In this document: positions 11,501 to 23,500 of the stretch, in pieces
Numbering within the stretch: the first letter of the stretch is position 1
How the letters are laid out: every line of letters begins with the position of its first letter
Assembly: GCA_013398175.1 (NCBI GenBank)
Contig: VZRZ01001236.1
Span: 68,694-132,693, forward strand
Source: Climacteris rufus
Lineage: Eukaryota; Chordata; Aves; Passeriformes; Climacteridae
DNA length: 64,000 bases
Direction: 5' to 3'
Notes under the pieces: model-generated
The model's input: only the letters and a program-made list of their open reading frames with translations
The model's database searches: none
Told to the model about the DNA's origin: nothing
Position numbers and translations under genes: made by a program

Positions 11501-14500
11501 TTTTTAATGTTGTTATTTGTAAACACTTTTCCACTACTTGACCTGCTTTTAGTCAAAAAAGTGACACTCAGAGGACTGACAGAGATGGAAACTGAAGTCC
11601 TCCTTAGTATCTGCAAGCAGGATACAGTAATGTGCAGTTCTAATGTGAGCTTCAGTTTTGCCTGTACCTAAAGGGATCCTTTTTTCAGGGTAAGCAGTTC
11701 AGCCTCTGCACTAGCTGAGTCCTGGTTCTTTCCTGAATGAGAACTACCAGTTGTTCTTTGCTATGGCATACTATGTAATGTTTTTCTGATGTGGAAACTG
11801 GACTCTTGACTAACAGAGACCAGCAAACTCAGTTTGTTTAGAGGATTAAGGTGGATTTAAGCTCTGGTCCCAGGAGTGAAAAGAAAGTGCTTTGTCAGCT
11901 AAAACTCCAAGCAGCTCTTGCAGCATGGCTTTTTTTATTGCAGAATTTGTTTTTTTTCCCCCCAAGACTCAAGATACTTGGTATGCTTTCTGCTAACTTT
12001 CTTTTTTCTCCATTTTATTCAGGGAAGTGGGAAGATTACACCAGCTTCAACATTTGACATGGATAAATTAAAGTCCACATTGAAACAATTTGTGAGAGAC
12101 TGGAGTGAAGAGGGAAAGTCTGAGAGAGATTCCTGCTACCAGCCGATTATTAGTGAAATTGTAAAGAACTTTCCAAAAGAAAGATGGTAATAGTGTCTTA
12201 AGATGTATATTTATGTGGACATACACTGTTGCACAAATCTAACAAAGTTTTTATGGAGTAATGAAAAGTTGGTTTCAAAAACAGAAATTTTTGTGAATGC
12301 AGTGGAATTTATTTTTTAATCAACAGAGTTTTGATTTCTAATACAAGATATTGGAAAAGAGTATAATCATAAGCTTCACAAAATAATACCAGGTAAACCA
12401 GGAATAATTTTTTTGTTGTTCTGCAGCTTGGTGTAACAATACATGTAAACCATTCAGTAAAAGAATAGAAAAGTAAGAGATTTCAGGAAGTTAACTCAGT
12501 TGTGCTCAGTGAGATAAAGTTTGCAGGTTAAGTGTGTCTGCTACAGATGAATGGAAGGACTCTGTGACAGCAGGAAGTAAGACTATGGCCCTTCATAATG
12601 GAAGGAAGGAGGAAGACTCAATCGCTCATGGAGTTGCACTTAGTTGCTTTAAGAATTTACCCGGAAAAGAGTAAATTCTAGCTTTGGTTTCAGACAGATG
12701 TTCTAAGACAATTCTTAAAAAAGCTTTGTTGCATGTGTGATTTTGTAATACTGCCAAAATAGTCACTGATGCAGGGGTTTTAGGTAATTTACATAGAAGT
12801 ATACTGGTAAAATCTCAGAAGGCAGTAGTACTATAAGAATTGATCAATTAATCAACCCAGTTGTCTTCAAGTGCGTTTCAGTTTAAACTTAGTAGTCTTA
12901 CACTGGGAAGATTTGAGAACTTTCTGTTTGTAAATGTAACAGGCCACAGCTTAGGTTTAATATGGTATGGTATTACTGTGGTGCTTTTTCTCTCTCAGTA
13001 ATTGTTACTAATGCACTTGTAGAAATTTGAAGTCTCTTCCACTAGGCATCTTTTAATGTCATTAGTAGGGGCTGTTTGTTGTGGCAGAACATAGTACATG
13101 ACTGCTTTCTATTTTGCCTTGAATTGAGTTATCTAAAGATAGATACACTGTCAGAAATGTTTTATCTGAAAGTGAACTTTCTGCAATGTTTCTAGTGCTA
13201 ATAGTGCCCTAGATAAGATAAAAAATGAAGTAAAAACTGCAGGTATACCTCTGATGTGTAGATTTGTAGGAAAACTCATAGTTAATTTTGAAAGTAAGCA
13301 TTCTAATCTCCAAAGCAGCAGTACAACTTTTTCTCTTGTATGCTAGCCTTTAATGGATTTTGGTTATGGGAGAGGTAGCTTATGTCAAATCTTAAGAGAT
13401 CCATGACTGAGGCTGGAAAATCTTGACTTTTACATTTTTCATCAATGAACTCTATTTCAAAAGCTCCAGCTGACACTAGAAAGCAACATGTGGTAGCAGA
13501 TGGAGTAAATCTAAAGTTGATAGCTTTGTGCTTCTTTACCAGGAATTCTGGTGGTTGTCATACAGAACTAATGTGGCAGAGCATGTGTCCCTACTGTGGT
13601 AGGTCTGAAGCACTTTTTGAGTTTTATTTTGTCTACCAAAATTTCAGTACATCTCTGTATAGATCAAATGTCTCTACTACACATCTGAGTTTGTCAAACA
13701 AAGCATGTTTTTAATTTCTGAAATGTGTGTTGCTTAAATACATACTTAAAAGTTTATTATTCATTATCATTATGGAGCTATCATAGCACTTACATAAAAC
13801 CTTTTCTCTGTTCATGTATTGTTAGCTACTGTGTCAGCTGACGCTCTTTCCTAGTGCCCAAAGGTCCTCCGACTTAGGTGTTTACCTTTTTGAGGTAAGA
13901 AGCAGAGTCATGGACTATCAGGCTTAACTGGCAGTGCCACTTCACGCTTGTGCAAGAATTAAGTTTCCTGGCAGGGCATGCTAGTTGGTCAGTCTGGGAT
14001 TTTTTATACAAGTTGTATACAAACTCTTCAGGGTCAGGACCCGAGGGAATGGCATGAGGCTGAGTTATGGGATGTTTAGGTTGGGTATCTTGAAAAAACT
14101 TTTCACCCAGTGGTTGAGCACTGGAACAGTGTCCTCAGGAAAGTGATCACAGCACCAAATCTATCTTGAGTTCCGGAAGTGTTTGGACAATATTTTTAGG
14201 CACATTGTGTGATTCTTGGGATGTCCTGCACAGGGTTAGGAGTTGGACTCTGTTATCCTGGCAGATCCCTTCCAACTCGTCATATTCTATGATTCAGTGA
14301 TTTTGGAGCAGAGCAGTTGTTTCAGTTTGCAGGGATTGACAGGGCCTGAACTGCTCACAGTGGAGTTATTCTGTAGGTTTTTTTTAGTGGGAGAGGACTG
14401 ACTGTGGGCTCTAATGTGTGAAAACAGCCTGTAGGTGAATCTCAGAGTGCAACTTTATATTTCCTTAGAATTCCCTTTTATAGCGCTAGAGAAAAAGTGC

Positions 14501-17500
14501 ACTGGATGATGAAAACTACTTTTACTAAATGTATTTTGTGTTGAAAATTATAAATACTTTAAAACTGTCAGTGCAAGTCACCTTTTACTTGGTAAAAGGA
14601 ATTGTAATACTCATGAAATTGGTAAGGTTCAATAGAATTCAGTTTCCAGTTAACGTAATTTATGCACATTATTGATTCCATGCATTGGAATCATGTGAAA
14701 AAATTTAAATTTGTGAAACGATTCAAGTGTGTTTCACTCCATGCATGAACATCTTGTAATGTTGCACTGTGCAAGACTGACTGTATGGGTTCACTTGGTA
14801 TGTAAACAGCAGGAAAAGCAGTGAAGTGTTGTATGTGCTTGCTCTTCTGCAAAGTAGAAGAAATTCAAACAATGGTTGAAAGCAGCTGTAAATTAGAATA
14901 GTCTTGTGAGTAGCTGCTACTGTTATCTTGTGTTTCAGTCTAGTCTTCTGATCATCCGAGGCTGTCATCTAAAAATAAATGAAATGGCGAAAGCTGTTCC
15001 TGCCTCTTGTTCTTTCTGCTTAGCACCTTAACACAGAGTCTGTTAGCAGGATCAACAAAGCAGTTTTAAGTGAAATCTCTTGAGATCAGGTCTTCCTGAA
15101 GAACTGATGGGTTTCTTGAATTATTCATGTAGGAATTTAATTGTGTTTCAGCTCACAGGAGCTCTGTAATGTTTGAATTTCCTGGATCAGAATGAACTTG
15201 CTTTCTGTAGGAAAAAATAAAACAGATGCGTTTTTATTTCTTGATGGAATGTGTTTATTGAAGCATTTTTATAGGGAAATATCTGAGTTGAAAATCTAAA
15301 TAAGCATACTTTTTTTCTGATTCCGCTTTTCTCTTCTATCATTTTGCTTTCCTTTCACATCTAGTGTTAACTCTTCCTGCTTAGGTGAAAGGATGTAAAG
15401 ATCATCAGCTTCTTGTCCAAAAGAAACATAAGAATTATTTTTTTTTGTTAATTATGATTCCATGGCCAAAATGAACTGTGACTTGAAGTGTATCTGTGTC
15501 AAGTTGTCCAGCAATCAGTTATATTTTCCAAGATGCTGACAAAATAACCCAAAAGAAATCACCAGAGCTTAGTTACCTTTCAATATGAAAAACAGTTCAT
15601 TAGTCCTGAGCCGAAGCTTGGCTATACGTCTTGAATGTGCTCAGTCACATCTATGGTGGAGTTGAATTTCTGCTTTACTTGAATTTTATTTGACTTTATA
15701 TGAAATACATCTGTCCTTGCAGGTTTTTGTGCCTAGCCTAAACTTCCCTTTTAAACAATGAATTTAAGAGCAAATATATTTCAGTGTTACTGCTGTCACT
15801 GAGTGCTTTGCAGGTCTTTATATGAAAGTATATAAAGCTCAGCTGCCAGATTTGGAGAAGAATTGCTCTTCAGATGGTTGTGCATTTGTCTTTAAAAATA
15901 TCTGAAAATATGACTGAAGTAATGAAAGATAGTATACTAAGAATTGGATCTGTTTACTGTCTAAATGTACAGACATCATAAACACTAAGAAAGAAGGAGT
16001 CCCACAGTGTGGTCTTGTGCTGATATTTCCATTGATCAGAAGCTCATCTCTGTATGAGATGTGCATTTATTACTTAATTAGATAAATTGAACTGCAGTGT
16101 TTATGAAAATGAGTTTGTGTTTGATCAGACACTCTCATTTTTCTTTTGCTAAGCATTTTTACTCCTTCAGCACCATTTCTTTTTACTACAACACAATAGA
16201 CATGAAATGTCTCCATTTTTATTATGTTTTAATTTTTCCCTTTTAAATAGGACCCATTTAAAAAAAGTTGAAATATTCATTAATATCATTAGTCTTCTAA
16301 AAGCTGAAAATACAGAACACTGAAAAATTCGCTATGAAAAAGGCATGACAGATTTTAGTTGTTCCTGATATTTCCCCACTATCTTTTTTAAGAGACTTCT
16401 GCAGTTTCAGTAGTTCAACCAAATAATACCATGCAGCCTTCCTCTCTGCTCTTTGGCCAGCACCTTTCCCCACACCTGTCAGGTTAATAGGCTAATGCTT
16501 CTTCCCTATTGGTCCACAGGTATTTAGTGGGTACTTGCTGGATACCCATTTATGTTCCTAACCACTGCTAGATATGTGTCATAGAAATCCTGCTGTTGCT
16601 GGCTAGTTTAGGACTAGTATTTGTTGTGGATAACTTTGGGTTATTATGTTACCACGGTTGTTGGGGGTTTTTTTTAGTTGTCTTTGTAACTGCTGCATTC
16701 ACATATACACCAGAGAAAAGCATTGTTTTCTAGCCTCTTGAAGGACTGTAGCCATTAAAAAAAAAGGCAGAAGCAGTTTCTGTCCATTTAAAGATTTTTA
16801 GCTGTTATAATGATTCAAAATTCAGCATAATTCGTTAGCAGTTTGTCACAAATAATGCCTTTTAAATCTTGGAAAAAAAAGGTGTTTAACCATTTTTTTC
16901 TAATAGCAGGACAGTATTAGCAGTCACTACTTGATATGCAGTAAGTTTGCCACATACCTAATTTCCCTGATTATAAAAGTATGAATTTCCCTGATTCAAA
17001 AATATGCTCTTGAACCATTTTGGAAGGTTAGTGTCAATGTTAGTGGATTGAGATTTGATGATGTTGTACTTTATTGCTGTGCTGTGTTGCTGAAATGAAG
17101 TTGGTGGTCAGGACCATTCTTCAGCAACAGATATGAAAAGTTTTGATAGAAGTTAAATTGCTAACAAATTTCCAGACAGACTTTGATCCCTTAATAAAGG
17201 TGCAAATGAAAAGTGTAGTTAAGTCTAGACTAGAAAGATAGAATGAAAAACTATTTTCTAAGTGAGAATTGGGAAAATTTAGAAATACAAAAACTTTATA
17301 TTGTGAATGAAAAGATATAAAACAACTACAGGCAATTCAAAATCAACTCATTTAGCTGTTAGAGGTTTTATCTTGTTTCAGTGTGCATAAAGGTGCAGAT
17401 TTCAAAATATGAATATACCTGCATATCTGTTACTTGTTAGGTTGCTTATTTTCTAATCACGTATTGCAATCTTGAAAGTGGTTTATGGCTTATCAAGCCA

Positions 17501-20500
17501 TTTATTATAGAAGTGTCCACATGGGGGTGCTAAAATCAGTATAGAGCTAGTCTGAATATTTAATAAATAATGTGCAATTGTAAGAAGAAAGAGATTAACT
17601 TAGAAAATACATTTGCAATAATGGTGTACCATTATGAATAGGAAAAGCATAAGATAGAAGCTTTTCTAGCTTCTGCCAGAAAGCAGATGTTCTTCTTCCT
17701 TCTTCTGGTTCCCTATTTTCAAAAATTTCATATTGAACACATAGTTTTCTCCTGAATTAATTTTTTTTCTGTAATACTTTGTGGCTAGCTTTCTTCTGCT
17801 TTCCCTTGTAGAAGAGAGGTAATGAGAACTGTTGCTTCACAGGAGTGCTCTTAAGTAATAACAAAGTCTTGATTTCCAGCTTCTTGTTAAATCAGAAAAA
17901 AGCCTGGATGTATAATGGAGACGAAATGAAAGTCAGGAATGATTTTCCATTTGGGAGACTTCACTAACTAGATGATTAAATCAGAACTCAAAGGGCACTG
18001 TTATAACTGCTCTGTTAGATTGTATGGCCTTTAGAAAAGAATAATACTTTCATTTGGTTTAGGGTAATAGTGTTCAGAAAAGTACCGCTTTTAGGATTTA
18101 TGTAACTGCTTTAATCATCTTCATGCTTATGCACCATGCTAGCTCTTTTGAACCCTTTTGGCACTCTGAATTTTTAACTAGTCAAAGGCTTTGAGTTTCG
18201 GTGTCTTTTATCCTGTGGAACTGCTGATTGCGGCCTCCTTGTAGTTGTGTGTAAATCAATAGACATGTTTTTTGTCTCTGAAGGTGATGTGCAAAGCGAT
18301 ATGGAGAGGTGTATGAGTGTTAATTTTTTTTTTTGGTGTATGAAATCATGAGATCTTGAAGTCTTATTCATGTGTGGGAACTGAAAAAATATTTATTTTT
18401 AGATTATCTTTTCAGTTTGGCATGAGAGTTTCTGTTGCATGAGTGAAGGTTTGATTGCATTATGGTGGAAGTCTGATGGTTAGAATATGTCTATAATGCC
18501 TTTTCTGCCTTAAAGAAGAGCAAATTTTGAGATTCTTAGTTTTATTTGTTAGTTGCTGCACTTGGGAGAGATTTTTCTAAGTATTTCAATAAACACACTG
18601 CTGGATGTTTTCTGATTGTCTTCAACTTGATGCCTAGTTATGGGTAAAGGGTTAGAGAGCTGCAATGTACTTTAATTTAGGAAATGCGTCATTTGGACTA
18701 CTTCAGGGAAAACGGTGAGCAGCATATGTAGAACTCTTTGTTGCTGAGACAGTGACTACTTTAAGGTTTTTGCATTCTGAATTGTTCATCACATTATGGA
18801 GGTTTTTGTGTTTTGCGTTTCTCATGTCAAAATACCTGTCTTTTTCCATGCAGCCTAACAAAGATTATGTCTAGAATGCTTATTGATTATCAGTGGGACT
18901 CAAAGAAAAATACATTGTGCTGTATGATAATGTTCTTTCTTCAATTCACTTAAGAGGTTTTTGGCTTGATAAGTGTAAAAGTTTTAAGGAGATCAAATTG
19001 TTTATATTAATTATGTTCTGTATTCTGGTTGTACGTGTTCTTTTGTGCCATTTCTGTGAATTATTTTGACTGTATAATTAACCAATCTGATCAGAACAGG
19101 CTCAGTGTCCATTTAAAAGTGAAGTCATACAGGAAGTATAATATCTAAGTATATGGTGGGAAAAAATGTTTGGCTGGACCTCTAAGTTGTGTTAAGAGGT
19201 ATCAGATAAAGACTTAACTATTATTTTTGTTCTGTTGCAGGGATTTCTCCAAAGTTAATATCCTGGTACCTGGTGCTGGGCTAGGTAGATTGGCGTGGGA
19301 AATAGCTATGCTCGGGTATGCTTGCCAAGGAAATGAATGGAGCCTCTTTATGCTCTTTTCTTCTAACTTTGTACTCAACAGGTATATAGCTTATATTTTA
19401 CTTGCCGAATAAAATCTAGAGAGGCAAAATTATAAATGAAAGAAGTCTGAATTTATATGTCTCACAAGAATAGGTTTGTAAGTTGTAATACAGGACACAC
19501 ATCATCACTCCTTAGAATGCTTTAAGGAGAAGAAGTCTTAGGGAAAAATGGGGAAGTATTGTATCCGAGTCTATAAAATTACAGGAAGCCATTACGTGGC
19601 TTCTAAGTTGTGAGATTTAAAATCTCTAAATTGTGCCACAGATTTCCTGCATAGTTTTGGTTAGGTTTTATAATTTATTTCACACCTGTTTCTTAAAATG
19701 CACACCTATCTAACTATTACTGAATATGAACTAATAAATAAGTGCATTATATTTAGTGGTGGTGATTATTAACAGAGGAAACGTTAAAAAAAGGTATTAT
19801 GTTCCATATTAAAATTTTAGGCACTGTTTTGACAAGAAAAACAACCACTGGAGCATACTGAGCAGGTGGCTAAAATAAGAGTTAGTAGTTCCACAGTTAT
19901 GCTCAGCTAATAAATTTGAATGTAGTAAATTTCACGTTACAGGTTTGACTTAGAATGACATTTCTGTATTTGGTATTCTGCCACTTGCATTGGAAATTAC
20001 TGGTTTCAGAATGACCTTAAGAAAAAAGGCAGCACATGCAACTGTTCTTTTAAGAAAGAGAATGGGAAGGCTGTGGGTGGGCAAGTATTGAAAGAGGTCT
20101 AGGGGGTGTTCTGTTTTTTTGGGGGAGTTGTACCAACTTCACAGAGGCAATATTTGACAGTTCATTCATCAGTCTGAAATTTTACACCTTTGCTGAAAAT
20201 ACCTAAAACTATTGCTTTGTATTCTGTATGACCGTAATGTTTTGGAGACCTGTTTATAGACTGATTGTCCACAATGCACTGTAATGATCTTACATCTCTT
20301 ACAGCTAACTGTTCAAGAGCAACAAGGGGAAATCACTACATGATGGCTGCTACATATCTGTGTATAGCAGTCCTGGTCAATGTCATGAGAATAGATGTTT
20401 ACTGGAGGTTCATTTGCTCTTTTTTTCCTACGCTATTCTCAAGTGACTCATTTGGTGGTGAAACTGTATATTACAGTTGATCTGACGGATGCCTTGCAGC

Positions 20501-23500
20501 TGCTGAAAGGAATCCACATACCTCTCATGCTTTGGAACTTTTGAAATTATTCAAAGCAGCATAAAAGTATTCATTTCCCATCTTTGGGAGTGCTGGTCAG
20601 CTGTCACAGAGGTTAGTTAACTTCACCCCTACCCTCTGATGACATGCTTCCTTAAATAAAGAGTCTTTGGTTTATATGCAGAATTATCTTGAAGTTTCAC
20701 ACTTTGCTAATGGTAGTAATAATTTTTAGCATCTAATGCTCATGTAGGTGTTTCCTCTTTATGTGGGATTATTTAGCAAAGAGGTGTATATGCATTAAAC
20801 TTCCTAACAGATGAGATTTTGGATAGCAAAACTGAGTGTTGTGCAACTGTTGTAATCTTCACCTTTGCTGGACAGGTTATCAGTTATATTCCCCTGTTAG
20901 CACGGAAGAGAGTACTAGCATGACTCTGAACTGCAGTCCATTTAGTTCAAGTCCAAGCATTCCTTTGTGCCAGATGTTACTGTGAGCTTGGTGTGTCTGT
21001 TATAAAGGTTTTAGGGACTTGAAGGTTTTTTCAGTTTAGTTTTAAGTGGCTGTTCACAGTTAGCTTTCTAAAATGCATGTTTGCTTTTCTGAAACTGGAA
21101 GAAACAGCATGATCAAGCTGAAGATAATTCCTAAGGAAGAGTAGTCTGAAAAAAGATTTTAGCAAACTGGTTTTTAACTGTAGCCTCAATTTAATTTATA
21201 CTTTGTTTTAGTTGATATAAGCATGAGGAATTTGCTCACATGTGCTTACAGTTTTAAAGCTTACAGCTTTACCTTCTTTCTCTGACTGGTTTCTTTTTAG
21301 GAAGACAAAGTACTGTTTTGAATGCCAAACACATTGCTACAGTAGACTCCTAGAAGTGGTGCAGTGGCTTAATGTGTTTTTGTGCGAAGTGGTATCTGCT
21401 GATTTTCACACATTTTAAAAAAACCTTTCCTATCTCTGAAATGGTGAACTTTTATTACACTGTAACTTTTGTTACAGAGGATAAAGTTGCGTGGTGTGCC
21501 ACATCAGAGTGTGTGTCAAGGTGTAACTGTGGTCACTGTAAATATCTGAAATTATTTAGAGTTTGTTATTCTGGTGAGGAAACTCTGGTTTGAGAATAAA
21601 GTGACCCTGGAGTTGTTAAGCTGCAGTGGGTCCAAGGCTGCTTCAGTCCTTGTATAGGAAATTCTGCTTTCCTTTCTATGCATAAGGTGTATTTTTCTAT
21701 GTGGTGTGTTTTTCTAGTGTTTAGGTGAATTCTGGATATAATGACAGATGGCAGAAGTGATCGTCAGTGGTTCAGACATACCTCATTTCTTACATGTTTT
21801 GGAAGAGGAGAAACTGAAGAGCATAATCTATTTTCCTGCCTCTGCCAGGCAGCCTAAAGCCACAGGACACATTACTTCTTGTGACATCTGACAGGAGAGG
21901 AAACAATACTAGGGTGGTGTCTGTGTGGATGAGACAGGACCAGCTGCTTTTTACAGCTGTAGAGTCAGAGCATATAGTTAGCAGTCTGGGTCCCACTTAA
22001 TTTGAGAAACCTCTGTTCAAGTAGTATGAAATGACTGTGCACAAGTCTATGTAGTGTTAGTTTTCAAAAGCTTTAATTACCACCAGTGGAATTCATGCTG
22101 GTAATTGGTTAATCCTTACTTTTCGATAAGAATATACTTTTAGATAGATCTTGACACTTGGAGAAGACTACTATTTATGTTTGTTGCATGTCCATGAATA
22201 CCTTAGAATTAAGTTACATTTTTATCTGTAAACCAGTGGTCAGAAGTGAGATTTTGACCTACCCATTTTTTCCAAAACTGTCTTTTCAACTGAATGTTGA
22301 ACAGTGAATGTCCTGCCCCTATGGAAAAAAACAAAGTGTGTCACACTTGTTAGATATGTTAGATTTTTATCATATAATGTATATTACACATCTTTTGTTG
22401 TAAGAATGGAATTGCCAAGGACTGGAGTACTTGGTTTTGAAATAAAAATTGTCAAAACTGGAAATGGCAGTTTTCAAGCTTGTATATGAAAAGGGATTGC
22501 TATTTTCTCTTAAATTGGAACTGTTTCAAACTCTTATGTGAATATGAATTCCTTTCTATTTTTTTTTTTTTAATTGCTGTTGTAGTGGCTAGGGAGCTTT
22601 TTTGTTGTTTCGTTTTGGGTTTGCTTTTTTTTTTAACCCAATGTATATGTCTGGTAGATATTTACATATGAAGAAAGTTATTGAGTGCTGCATACTGCTG
22701 CTCAAGTACAAGTTTGCTTTGTATTATTTTTTAATGGATACAATGAAAAGGAAATATGACATGGAGAAGGTAAAAAATGTTATTTCAAAGACTTTATCAC
22801 AGACACATTCTAACCACCAGCCAAAAGAGTACACTTTCTATAGCCCAATAGATTGCTTGCAGTTTATGAAGTGTTTGATTGTATGTATTTTGTGAGACAT
22901 ATAATGTCCTCTGTTCTTTCTGAAATAAAGTGTTTTCATTTTTAAGTTACAAACTAATTTTACAGGTAAACCAATTTCTTATTTTACTTAAATGCTGTGT
23001 TTTATTACTTTTTAAAAATAAGAGTTGATGTAGTTAGTCATGTCAAACCAGAAATTCTATTTTACAAAGGCATCTTTACTTAGCATAATTGCAGTGATCC
23101 AAATGTTACAAACTTAAAATGACTTTTAGTGTTCTTTGCAACATGGAAACTACTGTGCTTTGCAAAATGGTATTTTTTTTTACTTTTGAAAGCATCTTTT
23201 CAGTTAGCATCTGAAAAATGCTTTTGTTTTGCTATGCTTCAAAACTTTCTATGATTGTGGTTCAGAAGAGGCAGAAAAGTCTAGAATGAGAACAAATGTT
23301 TTAAAACAAATCATGGAACTAACGTTACTCATGTCTTTCTTGTATTTCTTTGTTTCAAAAGGAAAAGGTATTATCCAGAAAATCTTCGTTTTATGGAATA
23401 AAACACAAATTTCAGTAATTTTACAAAATAAACATACGTGTTTTCAGCAGAGAAATAAGTTGGAGAAAATGATACGAAGTTGTAAAATAAAATTCTAAAA